Source of the DNA: Daejeonella sp. JGW-45
GTDB taxonomy: Bacteria > Bacteroidota > Bacteroidia > Sphingobacteriales > Sphingobacteriaceae
Direction of reading: 5' to 3'
Length of the DNA stretch: 64,000 nt
NCBI RefSeq assembly: GCF_029360805.1
Contig: NZ_JARKNC010000001.1
Location: 372,001-436,000 of the forward strand
Part shown: piece after piece, positions 33,850-43,823 of the stretch
How the letters are laid out: each line of letters starts with the position of its first letter
Position numbering within the stretch: position 1 is the stretch's first letter
Translations under genes and position numbers: made by a program
Notes under the pieces: generated by a model
Databases searched by the model: none
Told to the model about the DNA's origin: nothing
The model's input: the letters and a program-made list of their open reading frames with translations, nothing else

Positions 33850-34602
33850 CTAATCGTTAGTCCTCCTGTGCTTCACATAATACAGCGCCAGTTTTGCAGC
33901 GATGACGGCATGGTTAAAGAGGTTGGGAATTAAACCATAATGTTTTGAAAAGATGTGGAAGCGCTCGACAAGACTTTGGCGGTGCCTTTTCTTGGACATG
34001 CCTCCCACAAGATATTTAGCAACGTACATTTTTGTGTTCACGATCCGGCGGGCCTTTTTTGCTGCTTTCAGTATCCAGTCGATATCGGCGCTCAGCTTGT
34101 AAACAAGATCGTAAGGCTCTGTTAGCGACTTCCTGATATAAATGGCCTGGTGACTGATGCTCATCCCATAGCGAAAATCCCTCCAGGTAAAATTCTCCGG
34201 CGTCTTATGCCGCCGCCGGCCCAGACTTTGCCAATTTTCATCGTACATTTCCGTTTCGCCGTAATAAATATCTGCATCAGGCTCAGATGCAAATACTTTC
34301 TCAACCGTGTCGGGTGCGTAGACCTCATCCCCCGAATTCATAAAAAGAATATAATCGCCTTCAGCCAGGACCAGTCCTTTATTCATCGCGTCGTAGATGC
34401 CCTTGTCCTTTTCAGAGACCAGCTTGTGAACCCTGGCCTTATACTTTTCTACAATCTCCAGCGTACCGTCGGTTGAGCCTCCATCAATAATGATATATTC
34501 AATTGAAGGGCAGGTTTGTCCCAATACTGAAAGCATTGTGCGTTCAATGCCACTGGCGTTGTTAAAGACTATGGTGATGACAGTTAATTTAGGCTGGGGC
34601 AT
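33850..34602 (-). CDS. Family 2 glycosyltransferase (WcaA type)
   Basis: 250 residues, soluble GT-A enzyme. N-terminal fold TVITIVFNNASGIERTMLSV, then EYIIIDGGSTDGT, KDKGIYDAMNKG and LFMNSGDEV (the DxD-like position), the standard GT2 pattern. It would add a sugar to a lipid-linked repeat unit. Last gene of the cluster; its start overlaps the GT4 gene by 14 bp. Confidence 0.9.
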   Translation of the reverse strand: MPQPKLTVITIVFNNASGIERTMLSVLGQTCPSIEYIIIDGGSTDGTLEIVEKYKARVHKLVSEKDKGIYDAMNKGLVLAEGDYILFMNSGDEVYAPDTVEKVFASEPDADIYYGETEMYDENWQSLGRRRHKTPENFTWRDFRYGMSISHQAIYIRKSLTEPYDLVYKLSADIDWILKAAKKARRIVNTKMYVAKYLVGGMSKKRHRQSLVERFHIFSKHYGLIPNLFNHAVIAAKLALYYVKHRRTND

Positions 34603-35863
34603 TTTCTCTCACTAAAGAATTGTATAGTTCAATATGGCGGTCAGCAACCTGCTTCTCAGAAAAGTTATCCTCAATAAATTTTCGTGAATTCGCACGCAGC
34701 GTTGCCTTGTCAGGATGATCAAAAACCCAGCGGATTCCGGAAGCGAGATCCGTCGCGGAACGGTATTCGGCCAGGTAACCATTATGCAGGTGCTGCACCA
34801 TGTCGGGGATACCGCCTGTAGTGAAGCCCACTACGGGAGTTCCGCAGGCAAGGCTTTCCATCACGGTATAGGGCAGGTTGTCTTCAAGGGATGGCGCCAG
34901 GAATACATCCGCAGCGCTATAGCACATCGCCAGTTTTTCTTCCGCAGCTATTGTACCGAGGAAGGTTGCCTTGACCGGAAAGACGGGTGTATTCGAGACA
35001 TCCCTGTTCCCAAAAATCACGAGCTCCACGTCCTCAGGACTGATAGAATGGTCAGCGATAAAAATACCGATGGCCTCTATAAGGTAAGATGTGCCTTTAT
35101 GAAGATCATTACGGGAAGGCATAAATCCACTCATCATGATGAATTTACTGACGGGAAGCCCGAGGCTCCGGCGCGATTCACTCTGATCTATGGATTTGAA
35201 AACTGTCGTATCGAGTGTGTTGGGAATGTTTACCGCTGGCTGGGAACCCATCAGCTTGCTTTGCCTTACTGACCTTTCCATCCATTTACTCGGTGCAATC
35301 ACCGTATACTTATTGCCCTGGTAGGCGCGCGCCTTGCGTTTCCAGATACTGTGGGAAAGATCGTCAGGACCTGATTTCTTCAGAACCGGGCAATTACCGC
35401 ACTCATTTTGATAGTGCTCGCAATTATAGCGCACATGACAGCCGCCGGTAAAGGCATTGCTGTCATGAAAGGTCCATACGATAGGCTTATTCAGCGCAGA
35501 TAGCTTTTTAATATCGTCAGGGCGAAGAAATGCATGATTTATCCAATGAATATGAATAAGGTCAGCGGATCTCAGCAGCTCCCGGCCGGATATATCGCGG
35601 CCCCAGAAAGGTATAGAAAACGGAACAGGCACCGGCTTCACAAATAGTCTATTTAGCAGGCGCTCCAGAATGATACCGGCTGCGGTGAGCCATTTAAAGA
35701 AAAACCCCCGGGAAAGATCATGTACTTCAGGATTCCTTTTAAAAAGAAAATTAACGGCTACCACGGAATCTGTTCCCTGCGACTTCAATGCTTTGCTCAG
35801 CCTGAGGCATGCTTTTCCCGCTCCCCCGTTTCCAGCATAGGTATTGAGATGAAGTACTTTCAC
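34589..35863 (-). CDS. Family 4 glycosyltransferase (GT-B)
   Basis: 424 residues. N-terminal HLNTYAGNGGAGKACLRL glycine loop and GT-B second domain with SYLIEAIGIF, FLAPSLEDNLPYTVMESLAC and GTPVVGFTTGG (the EX7E motif). Residues 125-170 hold cysteines (NCEHYQNECGNCPVLKK) that are common in colanic-acid type GT4 enzymes. Overlaps the next gene upstream by 4 bp (ATGA). Confidence 0.9.
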   Translation of the reverse strand: MKVLHLNTYAGNGGAGKACLRLSKALKSQGTDSVVAVNFLFKRNPEVHDLSRGFFFKWLTAAGIILERLLNRLFVKPVPVPFSIPFWGRDISGRELLRSADLIHIHWINHAFLRPDDIKKLSALNKPIVWTFHDSNAFTGGCHVRYNCEHYQNECGNCPVLKKSGPDDLSHSIWKRKARAYQGNKYTVIAPSKWMERSVRQSKLMGSQPAVNIPNTLDTTVFKSIDQSESRRSLGLPVSKFIMMSGFMPSRNDLHKGTSYLIEAIGIFIADHSISPEDVELVIFGNRDVSNTPVFPVKATFLGTIAAEEKLAMCYSAADVFLAPSLEDNLPYTVMESLACGTPVVGFTTGGIPDMVQHLHNGYLAEYRSATDLASGIRWVFDHPDKATLRANSRKFIEDNFSEKQVADRHIELYNSLVRENAPA

Positions 35864-36756
35864 GAGAGCTTCTCCTTCATAAATCTTATTAATCGGTCCA
35901 CCAGGCTACCTTTTCTATGCTTTAGAAAATGCTTTATTGCCGAATAAGCTTCCGGGTGTTCCTCAATAACGTCCGGAAAATCCGTTACCGGCTTGTCGCT
36001 GACCTTTACATCGTAAATAGTATTTGTACCTGAATGAATGCCTGTCCCATCATGACCGATATTGTTTATCAGGGAGCGCGAGGGATTAAGGGTCAGCCCG
36101 TTATTCAGGAATACCGAGGCATACCACCGGATAGCCCAGGAATTGTTCTTCCCTCGTTTAAACTCCCGCACCTGCTTCCAAAAGTTCATTGTCCAGTCGA
36201 TAGAAAACCGGCTTCTTTTTTGGGCATCAAACTGGCTGATGATCTTATCGATATCGGGCTCGAAATGTTTCCATGCCCGGTCCCAGGTTGCCCAGCCCCA
36301 GCTGGATGCAGCGCGGTAAAAGAAAGTCTGCGGAAGCTGTGCGTTTCCAAGAGGATACATATATGCCCCGATATGCATAATCCTTTCTTCATTTTCGTAT
36401 CTCCTGAGCGCATCATTGAAATATTTAAGGGTGTAGGCCGAACTAATCAGGTCGTCCTCAAAGACGATCACTTTACCGTACTTCCCTGTGAGCATCGTTA
36501 CCCCGTCGATTATTGATCCGGCAAGGCCCATATTACTTGGCCGCTCGATCACCTGAACCGATTTAAAGCCTTCCGCCGACCGGATGATCTCCCGTACTTC
36601 ATCGACCTTAGCCTGATCGCTTTGCCCCCTGGCCGCATCTGAAAAAATAAAAAGCCGCGACTCATCGGCAAGCAAGTTTTGCCTCAGGAATGTAAGGGTA
36701 CGCCTTGTATGCTCAGGGCGGTTATATACGAATAAGGCTATTGGAGCAAGAGTCAT
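35860..36756 (-). CDS. Glycosyltransferase, GNT-I/sugar-transferase like (GT-A)
   Basis: 298 residues. ALFVYNRPEHTRRTLTFLRQ opening, FEDDLISSAYTL (acidic triad in the metal position) and WGWATWDRAWKHFE motifs are typical of a bacterial GT-A group related to GNT-I enzymes. A basic C-terminus may touch the membrane. Co-transcribed with the two glycosyltransferases after it; 22 bp from the dehydrogenase-like gene before it. Confidence 0.85.
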   Translation of the reverse strand: MTLAPIALFVYNRPEHTRRTLTFLRQNLLADESRLFIFSDAARGQSDQAKVDEVREIIRSAEGFKSVQVIERPSNMGLAGSIIDGVTMLTGKYGKVIVFEDDLISSAYTLKYFNDALRRYENEERIMHIGAYMYPLGNAQLPQTFFYRAASSWGWATWDRAWKHFEPDIDKIISQFDAQKRSRFSIDWTMNFWKQVREFKRGKNNSWAIRWYASVFLNNGLTLNPSRSLINNIGHDGTGIHSGTNTIYDVKVSDKPVTDFPDVIEEHPEAYSAIKHFLKHRKGSLVDRLIRFMKEKLS

Positions 36757-36777
36757 TTAAATTTAATATAACAGGCG

Positions 36778-39072
36778 TTAAAAACCATTCAATTCTTCCA
36801 TGGTAAAGGGCTTTTGACGCCCTTTAAACTTATTTCTGATGCCAGTTACGTCCCCAGGCTGAAGCACATTCCCTTTGTTGCTCCATGAGTTCCTGATATA
36901 ATTGAGCAGCTGGGTAATATCCTCGTCAGAAAATTCATTATTAGAAGCAATTCCGGGCATGTCGCCATTTATTTCAGGGGATTTATACAGTTTGTTACCA
37001 ATCTTTACCGGACCTGTCAGCCCATATAAAACGATAGCACTTAGCTTATTCTTATCGGCAGTGACCCATTCCGAGTTATTAAGAGGCGGGGCCAGCGAGG
37101 CAACCCCGTTCCCATCGGGTCCGTGACAGGTTTGGCAAAAGGATCTGTAAATTAAAGCTCCTTTGGGGAACTGTTTGGATACATCTGCTTTGGCGCTTTT
37201 CGCTTTTTCACTATCAGCTATGATCTTCATCAGCTTTTTATTTATAACCAGCCCGGTATCCGTATTGACGCCAGCAAGTTCTTTTAAATAGGCTGCTTCT
37301 TCATTCTCGAGGCTGCTGATGATGGCATCGGCGATATACGGGTCTTTACCAAACCTGCGGCCCAGCCCCATTAGCAGTTCCTTATGCGCAGCCGTATCAA
37401 AAGGCCTGATGTTTTCTGCCAGAAAAGCAATATATGGAGCCGACAATGTATCGTTTTGTTCTATCCGCTTGTTAAATCTCCTTACGAATTCTTTATAATT
37501 TCTGTTGCTGATGACCGAGGGAGAAAGGGCAAAACCTTGCATCTGTATTTGCCAGTATGGGTTTTCCAGCAAGGGAAGAACGTCATCTTTACTCAGCCCC
37601 CCCAGGCCCTCTATCGTCCACAGGGCATGGGTTACCATTCTTGTATCCTTGGACTCTTTTGATAATTTCCTCAGTGTGGGGATGACAGACTGGTCTCCGG
37701 AATCGACCAGAAGCTGCTGAGCCATGCTCCGGACCCACCCGTTATCGTGGCCCAGCAGACGGATAACTTTCGCATTATCATCCGGAAACTTTACAGCTCT
37801 CGGTTTTTTACCTTGCGGTACTACCCGGTAGATCCGGCCATAGGAAAGTGGCTGGGTAAGTGACCGCTCCCGGATCTCATTTTTGAGATAGGGAGTTAAG
37901 TATGTTTTATGCTGAATGATGCCCCGGTACATATCGGTAATATACAGAGCCCCATCCGGGCCATTATAAAGGCTTACCGGCCTGAAACGCTCGTCAGTGC
38001 TTCTCAGGAACTCATTATTGATATAAGCCTGCTTTCCGTTGATTGAATTGCCCCTGTTTGTTAAGATGTTCCTCTTAATCAGGTTTGCCGAAGGTTCAGC
38101 AACAAATGCATTGCCGTAATATTCTTTATTGAACAGGTGCCCGCTATAGATAACCGGCCCGCAGGCAGCCGTAAAGTTAACAAGCCGAAGGCTGTCGTCG
38201 AGGATACCAGGCAGATAAGCCCTGTTTACCCCGGTCGTCGCCCTGGCGGGGTAAACCTTATTATTTCCGACAATTTTCTGGTTAAAGCCTGAAACTGTTC
38301 GCTGGTTTTGATTGGCGGCACCAAAGCCGGGGCTAAAAAGATCGCCCAGAAGATTATCTGAATTGGTATTGTAAAATAAGCGGCCCTGCTCATCCTGCGT
38401 AATTCCCCACTGCCCGCGGAAATGTGTTTTCTCAATCAGCCACTTATCACCCTGCTTACGGTAGCGTTTACTTGACTTGGCATTATAGATCCAATTATCC
38501 AGGGCGCGAAACAAGCCGTTAGGCTGATGCTCTACATTTCCCCCTTCTGCATAGGCCGCGTCTACCAGCGTCCTTTTAACAGGCTTGTCGTCCTTCATCT
38601 CATAGAACCATAGCTTCGGCGACTCAGCAATGAGTATCCCATCACCTATCAGGCAAAGAGCCCTTGGCAGTATCAAGGAATCCAGGAAGACTGTCCGGCT
38701 GTCCATTTCACCATCTTTATTTTTGTCGCTGAGGATCACGATCTTTCCGCGGGGCTGATCTTCCCCCGTACCGGCTGTGTCGGGCATATACCCTTCCATC
38801 TCAGCAACCCATAACCGCCCCCGCTTGTCGAATACCATAGCCACCGGTGTACTGGTAAGCGGCTCCCTGGCAACGATCTCTATCCTAAATCCATCCTCCA
38901 GCTGCATGGCTTTCATTGACTCTTCTGCCGATAAAACGGGGGAAGAAGCAAACTGTTTTCGGATAAGCAATGAATCCAGACTTAAGCTTTTCTCCGCTCC
39001 GCGAAATGCACCGCCGCCAATAAGAATAAACAGGCCGGTTAAAATTGAAATAAGATATACTATTCTATGCAT
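36778..39072 (-). CDS. PVC-type haem-binding membrane-bound dehydrogenase-like protein
   Basis: 764 residues. Signal peptide (1-25), a sorbosone/glucose dehydrogenase-like beta-propeller (about 55-400: IEIVAREPLTSTPVAMVFDK, GPDGALYITDMYRG), HEAT-like helical repeats (about 440-620) and a C-terminal cytochrome c domain with CQTCHGPDG (646-650). Such three-part proteins are PVC-type haem-binding dehydrogenases, thought to oxidise sugars in the periplasm. It sits between glycosyltransferases and methyltransferases in an otherwise glycan-only operon, and its start overlaps the methyltransferase stop by one base. Substrate unknown. Confidence 0.82.
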   Translation of the reverse strand: MHRIVYLISILTGLFILIGGGAFRGAEKSLSLDSLLIRKQFASSPVLSAEESMKAMQLEDGFRIEIVAREPLTSTPVAMVFDKRGRLWVAEMEGYMPDTAGTGEDQPRGKIVILSDKNKDGEMDSRTVFLDSLILPRALCLIGDGILIAESPKLWFYEMKDDKPVKRTLVDAAYAEGGNVEHQPNGLFRALDNWIYNAKSSKRYRKQGDKWLIEKTHFRGQWGITQDEQGRLFYNTNSDNLLGDLFSPGFGAANQNQRTVSGFNQKIVGNNKVYPARATTGVNRAYLPGILDDSLRLVNFTAACGPVIYSGHLFNKEYYGNAFVAEPSANLIKRNILTNRGNSINGKQAYINNEFLRSTDERFRPVSLYNGPDGALYITDMYRGIIQHKTYLTPYLKNEIRERSLTQPLSYGRIYRVVPQGKKPRAVKFPDDNAKVIRLLGHDNGWVRSMAQQLLVDSGDQSVIPTLRKLSKESKDTRMVTHALWTIEGLGGLSKDDVLPLLENPYWQIQMQGFALSPSVISNRNYKEFVRRFNKRIEQNDTLSAPYIAFLAENIRPFDTAAHKELLMGLGRRFGKDPYIADAIISSLENEEAAYLKELAGVNTDTGLVINKKLMKIIADSEKAKSAKADVSKQFPKGALIYRSFCQTCHGPDGNGVASLAPPLNNSEWVTADKNKLSAIVLYGLTGPVKIGNKLYKSPEINGDMPGIASNNEFSDEDITQLLNYIRNSWSNKGNVLQPGDVTGIRNKFKGRQKPFTMEELNGF

Positions 39073-39854
39073 TAAGTATTTGCTAGGATGGCTGAACCTT
39101 TTGTCTTTTGAAGTAATACGGTATAAGCACTGGCCAGCTGCTCATGTCTTTTCCGGCCGCCGAGCGTGACCAGCACCGTTTTAACAAAATATTCAAGTTC
39201 AATCTTTAACGAACGAAACAGGTTCCTTGGTTTTTTCTGGTTAATAAAAGTATTGAATTTCGTAACCTCGGGATTGATGAGGGAGCTCTTATCTGTGATA
39301 ACTTCAAAGCCCTCGGTTTGTACAAGGAACCTTAAGGAAGTAGGTGTGTACATGTTAATATGACCGTAACTGAGGAAATGCTTCATTCTCTTATCCACGC
39401 CATAACGATAGTCCCTGGGAACTTCAATCACCACGTATTTCGATACTCTCCTGATTTCCCGGAGAAGCATCCGTTCAAATTCTACATGCTCGAGAACATG
39501 GGACAAGATCACGAGGTCAAATTCATTATCACCAAAAGGAACACCGTAACCATCGAACAATTGAACCGATTTCAGGCTAACAATCTTCCTGCTTTCAATT
39601 TGTTGCACCCCGCTTTGGGATATCTCCAGGGCATGCATCTCGGGAGCAAACTGCCACTCGTCCAGGTATTTTAAGATACTCCCATCCCCAGCCCCTACTT
39701 CAAGGATTTTCTTAAACTGCTGTTTCGCGCAAACATCTATAATATTACGCGCTTTGTACTTAGCGCTCAGCATACGCCACTGCTCATCAAGTCCCACGTA
39801 AAAGCTATCGTAGGAAGTCTTTAGGCCAGCACTAACTAAATCGACATTTTTCAT
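39072..39854 (-). CDS. Class I SAM-dependent methyltransferase
   Basis: 260 residues from ATG 39854, whose A is shared with the TGA of the gene before (TGATG). A longer start at 39869 is possible. SAM motif ILEVGAGDGSILKYLDEW (about 50-67), then GVPFGDNEFDLVILSHVLEH (post-I and motif II). The C-terminal third is basic and helical. In this setting a modifier of a glycan or its carrier is likely. Confidence 0.86.
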   Translation of the reverse strand: MKNVDLVSAGLKTSYDSFYVGLDEQWRMLSAKYKARNIIDVCAKQQFKKILEVGAGDGSILKYLDEWQFAPEMHALEISQSGVQQIESRKIVSLKSVQLFDGYGVPFGDNEFDLVILSHVLEHVEFERMLLREIRRVSKYVVIEVPRDYRYGVDKRMKHFLSYGHINMYTPTSLRFLVQTEGFEVITDKSSLINPEVTKFNTFINQKKPRNLFRSLKIELEYFVKTVLVTLGGRKRHEQLASAYTVLLQKTKGSAILANT

Positions 39855-40498
39855 CAGATCCCCAGGCAATTGGCAGATTTGTAAAATACAGAGGTAGACT
39901 TCCTGTAAAATAAGCCAGGTGATATTCCGCTAAATGATAGTTCTTTAAACCCTTCTTTCTGGAAAAAGATCCTGGCGTCATTATATTTTGCCCGCTCAGA
40001 ATCATCCAGCACCACCACGCCAGTTTCGCCTAAGGCCGGTATGGAATGATAACAGCAATTCACGCGGTCGCGGCCATCTACTATAATAATATCAAATTTC
40101 TGACCCATGGATGCAGGCATCTTGCTGTAATCGCCATTGGTTTGCAGCTCGCAGAAAACCATATCTGAATTAGCGGGCTTGCCCGATGATATCTTATTAA
40201 ACCAATCCTTGTCGTGCTCTACAGAAACTACCTTTTTTGCTCTTTTTGCATAATACAGGGTAGAATTGCCCGATCCAAACTCAAATACCGTATGTTCTTT
40301 TTTTATGCGTTCTGCAATAAAGTCGATGAAAGAATAAGTAACCCATGGAATGGGATCGCCATCAGACCCTACAGGTGAGTGTGTATTAAACGCTTTAAAC
40401 CAGCCAATTTCAGTAAGGTAGCCTTTTACTCCAAAAGACAAAAGAGCTTTTAGCTTCGCCGCGTCAAAGAGGCTTGTGTATGATTCTGTTCTTTTCAA
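39854..40498 (-). CDS. SAM-dependent methyltransferase-like protein
   Basis: 214 residues. HTVFEFGSGNSTLYYAKRAK with VVSVEHDKDW (SAM-binding loop and acidic motif II), then KFDIIIVDGRDRVNCCYHSI. The rest resembles FkbM-like or small class I enzymes. Overlaps the flippase by 4 bp and the next methyltransferase by one base, so it is translationally coupled. Confidence 0.8.
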   Translation of the reverse strand: MKRTESYTSLFDAAKLKALLSFGVKGYLTEIGWFKAFNTHSPVGSDGDPIPWVTYSFIDFIAERIKKEHTVFEFGSGNSTLYYAKRAKKVVSVEHDKDWFNKISSGKPANSDMVFCELQTNGDYSKMPASMGQKFDIIIVDGRDRVNCCYHSIPALGETGVVVLDDSERAKYNDARIFFQKEGFKELSFSGISPGLFYRKSTSVFYKSANCLGI

Positions 40499-41817
40499 CG
40501 TTTTGTTATTTTTTGTATCAATGAGATTAAAAATAGTGATTTAAGCATGTTAATGCCCTGCTTTCTTGTTTCGGGAAAAACAAGAATAAAAAAAGTTGCC
40601 GAAAAATAGGCGATTAATGTTGCATAAGCGGCGCCCTGTAGACCGTATACAGGTATCCAGAGGTAACCCAGAACAATATTTACCACTGCGCCGGCTCCGG
40701 TCCGGTACAAAGAATACTTTGTATAACCTTCAGCAACAAGATACTGGCCGCTGGCGTTTCCAAGAAACACGAAAACAGAGGCCCATATATAAATAGAGAG
40801 AACTTTCGCACCTTCGGCGAATTCAGGCGTATAGAGGTAGCCATAGATGTATGGCGCTAAAAAGGTCATAACAACAGCGATCCCGAGGCTGAAGATCACC
40901 ATGAGATCATACATATCCTGCAGCCGCTTCTGATATCTTGCCGGGTCATCGCGGCGGGCGTTCATCAACGCGGGAAATACGGAAGTAACTATGGCAACAG
41001 GGATAAAATAAAAGCTTTCCCCCCAGCCTATGGCCGGAGAATAAACTCCCAGAGCATTTACTCCAAGGTAGCTTTCAACCATCAGCTGGCCGATCCTCAT
41101 ATAAAGCGTAACCAAAATGGCGGAAAAAGCCAGTGGCCAGGAATGTTTTAAGAGATAGCCGGCACGCGAGCGGTCAAATGTCCATTCGCGGGGGGCATGG
41201 CCATTCCGGGTATAAGCGATCAGGTAACCTGCAGCCAATAAAATTGCATCGGCCAGCAAGGTCCACACAAACCATAACAAGGGCGCGCCAATAAAAATTA
41301 AAAAGAGCTTGGCAAAGGCTGAGATGAGGTTAGCAGCTACCTGAACCATCATAACGTATTTTCCCTGCACCTTTGACTGGAAGAAACTATCAATGATATT
41401 TAAAGACTGCGCGATACCGATACCCGAGGCAATAAGTATATAGCCCACCGGAACTTCGACGTTCTTTCCAAAGAATACATAAATAATATACGCCAGGGGT
41501 ATGATCAATATACCAGCAATGAGGCGCAATCCGAACGATGTTCCGAGTATTGCAGATTTCTTTGAGGGGGAAGCCAGTAATTCTCTGGTCACGAACCCGT
41601 CAAGGCCAAGTGCTGCCGCCGCGATAAAAAAAGAAATAAAGACGAGAGGATAGCTCAATAAGCCATATTGAGAAGCCCCGAGATAGTTTGCTACCTGTAT
41701 GCCGGCAAGGATCTTTATGATGAGGCTGCCTATACGTGCGAGAAATAACCAACCCGTGTTTTTCAGATATTTATCAAAAGCTTGCTGGTCAAAACCGGGT
41801 ACAGCTGGAATCTTCAT
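40495..41817 (-). CDS. Wzx-like oligosaccharide flippase
   Basis: 440 residues from ATG 41817 (MKIPAVPGFDQ); GTG/TTG codons just before extend the frame but are weaker. About 12-14 helices with the MATE/MVF-like flippase pattern: LARIGSLIIKILAGIQVANYLG opening (RIGSL), GLDGFVTRELL and LGLDGF. Moves lipid-linked repeat units across the inner membrane. First gene of the glycan cluster. A TATATTTG box (41823-41830) ends 5 bp before the ATG. Confidence 0.88.
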   Translation of the reverse strand: MKIPAVPGFDQQAFDKYLKNTGWLFLARIGSLIIKILAGIQVANYLGASQYGLLSYPLVFISFFIAAAALGLDGFVTRELLASPSKKSAILGTSFGLRLIAGILIIPLAYIIYVFFGKNVEVPVGYILIASGIGIAQSLNIIDSFFQSKVQGKYVMMVQVAANLISAFAKLFLIFIGAPLLWFVWTLLADAILLAAGYLIAYTRNGHAPREWTFDRSRAGYLLKHSWPLAFSAILVTLYMRIGQLMVESYLGVNALGVYSPAIGWGESFYFIPVAIVTSVFPALMNARRDDPARYQKRLQDMYDLMVIFSLGIAVVMTFLAPYIYGYLYTPEFAEGAKVLSIYIWASVFVFLGNASGQYLVAEGYTKYSLYRTGAGAVVNIVLGYLWIPVYGLQGAAYATLIAYFSATFFILVFPETRKQGINMLKSLFLISLIQKITKR

Positions 41818-41829
41818 CAACACAAATAT

Positions 41830-41860
41830 AAAAGAAAAGCCCCGGAATAAATCCGGGGCC
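41830..41860 (-). terminator. Rho-independent terminator of typA
   Basis: GCCCCGGA (41839-41846) pairs with TCCGGGGC (41852-41859); on the minus strand this is followed by TTTTCTTTT. It lies 27 bp after the typA stop and just in front of the flippase. Confidence 0.8.
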
Positions 41861-41885
41861 TTCCTGTGGCCGATAAAAACTGATC

Positions 41886-43697
41886 TTACTGGTTCACAAA
41901 CTTTTTAGCATTGATCTTACGCTCGTTTTCACTCAGATAGATCTTACGCAGGCGCATGCTTTTCGGCGTGATCTCGATATACTCATCAGCCTGGATATAT
42001 TCCATTGCCTCTTCAAGCGAGAACTTAACTGCGGTTGCAATACGTGTATTATCATCTGTACCCGAGGCACGCATATTGGTGAGGGCTTTACCTTTCACCA
42101 CGTTAACAACCAGGTCATTATCCCGGATGTGTTCGCCCATGATCTGACCCTCGTAAACTTCCACTCCCGGTTCAACGAAGAAACGTCCGCGATCCTGTAA
42201 TTTATCGATCGAATAAGCAGTTGTAGATCCTTTTTCCATAGAAACAAGAACACCGTTCAGGCGGCCCGGAATATTTCCTTTCCAGGGCTCATACGCTTTG
42301 AAGCGGTGAGCCATAATAGCTTCCCCTGCTGTAGCTGTAAGCACGTTATTGCGCAGGCCAATTATCCCACGTGCCGGGATCTCAAACTCAAGGTGCTGAA
42401 GGTCGCCCTTCGGCTCCATAACTAACAGGTCGCCCTTACGTTGGGTAACGAGCTCAATTACTTTCCCTGAAACCTCGGCAGGTACATCCACGATCAGCGT
42501 TTCTATCGGTTCGCATTTTACGCCGTCAATTTCTTTAACAATAACCTGCGGCTGACCTACCTGAAGCTCGTAACCTTCGCGGCGCATGGTCTCGATAAGG
42601 ACAGACAAATGGAGGATACCGCGGCCGTAAACGAGATATGAGTCAGGAGATTCTGTTTCGACAACCTTTAACGCAAGGTTCTTCTCCATTTCTTTATATA
42701 ATCTTTCGCGGAGACGCTGAGACGTTACAAATTTTCCTTCCTTGCCAAACATAGGGGAGTTATTGATCGTAAAGAGCATATTCATGGTTGGCTCATCGAT
42801 CTTTATAACTTCCAGTTGTTCAGGCTTTTCAAAATCGGCTATAGTATCGCCGATGTCAAAACCATCGATACCGACAACGGCACAGATATCTCCTGAAGAA
42901 ACCTCCTGGACTTTAACCTTACCTAAACCTTCGAACGTATATAATTCCTTGATCCTCGATTTCTGAATAGTTCCGTCACGTTTAACAAGGGAAACCGGTT
43001 GATTTTCTTTTATCACTCCGCGGGCGACACGTCCGATAGCTATCCGGCCAACGAAAGAAGAATAATCCAATGAAGTGATCTGCATCTGCAGGGTTCCATC
43101 AAAGCTTGGGGCTGGCGGTATATGCTCAAGAATCGTATCCAAAAGAGGTGTTATATCTTCGGCAGGTACTTTCCAGTCGGTGCTCATCCATCCCTGTTTA
43201 GATGATCCGTATAATACCGGGAAGTCAAGCTGCTCTTCGGTAGCCTCAAGATTGAAGAATAACTCGAACACCGATTCGTAAACCTCTTCAGGCCGGCAAT
43301 TTTCCTTATCTACCTTATTTACAATAACTACAGGTTTTAGTCCCAGGGAAAGTGCTTTTTGGGTAACGAAGCGGGTCTGGGGCATTGCGCCTTCAAAAGC
43401 ATCCACTAAAAGACACACTCCGTCTGCCATTTTTAGCACCCGTTCAACCTCACCTCCAAAGTCGGCGTGACCGGGAGTATCAATAATGTTTATTTTAACG
43501 CCTTTATAACTTACAGAAACGTTCTTTGAGACAATGGTAATACCACGCTCGCGTTCCAGATCGTTATTATCCAATATCAGATCGCCAGTGTCCTGGTTGT
43601 CACGAAACAGATTAGTTTGGTGTAAAATTTTATCAACCAAAGTAGTCTTGCCATGGTCAACGTGAGCGATGATCGCTATATTCCTGATTTTTTGCAT
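41886..43697 (-). CDS. typA: Translational GTPase TypA/BipA
   Basis: 603 residues, standard length. G1 [10 protein letters not shown] (10-19), G2-region RERGITI, G3 [13 protein letters not shown]4 VNKVDK; then the TypA-specific C-terminal domain with [20 protein letters not shown] and [20 protein letters not shown]. Ribosome-binding GTPase involved in ribosome assembly and stress or cold growth. Has its own promoter and terminator. Confidence 0.97.
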   Translation of the reverse strand: MQKIRNIAIIAHVDHGKTTLVDKILHQTNLFRDNQDTGDLILDNNDLERERGITIVSKNVSVSYKGVKINIIDTPGHADFGGEVERVLKMADGVCLLVDAFEGAMPQTRFVTQKALSLGLKPVVIVNKVDKENCRPEEVYESVFELFFNLEATEEQLDFPVLYGSSKQGWMSTDWKVPAEDITPLLDTILEHIPPAPSFDGTLQMQITSLDYSSFVGRIAIGRVARGVIKENQPVSLVKRDGTIQKSRIKELYTFEGLGKVKVQEVSSGDICAVVGIDGFDIGDTIADFEKPEQLEVIKIDEPTMNMLFTINNSPMFGKEGKFVTSQRLRERLYKEMEKNLALKVVETESPDSYLVYGRGILHLSVLIETMRREGYELQVGQPQVIVKEIDGVKCEPIETLIVDVPAEVSGKVIELVTQRKGDLLVMEPKGDLQHLEFEIPARGIIGLRNNVLTATAGEAIMAHRFKAYEPWKGNIPGRLNGVLVSMEKGSTTAYSIDKLQDRGRFFVEPGVEVYEGQIMGEHIRDNDLVVNVVKGKALTNMRASGTDDNTRIATAVKFSLEEAMEYIQADEYIEITPKSMRLRKIYLSENERKINAKKFVNQ

Positions 43698-43722
43698 TAA
43701 AAATTATTATGAAAAATTTTTG

Positions 43723-43730
43723 CAAAGGTA
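43723..43730 (-). promoter_or_regulatory. -7 box of typA
   Basis: TACCTTTG on the minus strand, 25 bp before the ATG, with TTTC at 43749-43752 roughly at the -33 place. Confidence 0.5.
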
Positions 43731-43811
43731 CTGTTTCTTAAGGGAAATGAAAAGATTTTCTACACCTCACACAATTTACACTTAACAGACTCTTCACCCA
43801 TACATATTAAC

Positions 43812-43819
43812 TATTTTTG
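43812..43819 (+). promoter_or_regulatory. -7 box of the Cys-rich small gene
   Basis: TATTTTTG, matching TAnnTTTG, ends 4 bp before the ATG at 43824; a leaderless or nearly leaderless message is implied. Confidence 0.4.
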
Positions 43820-43823
43820 CCGC

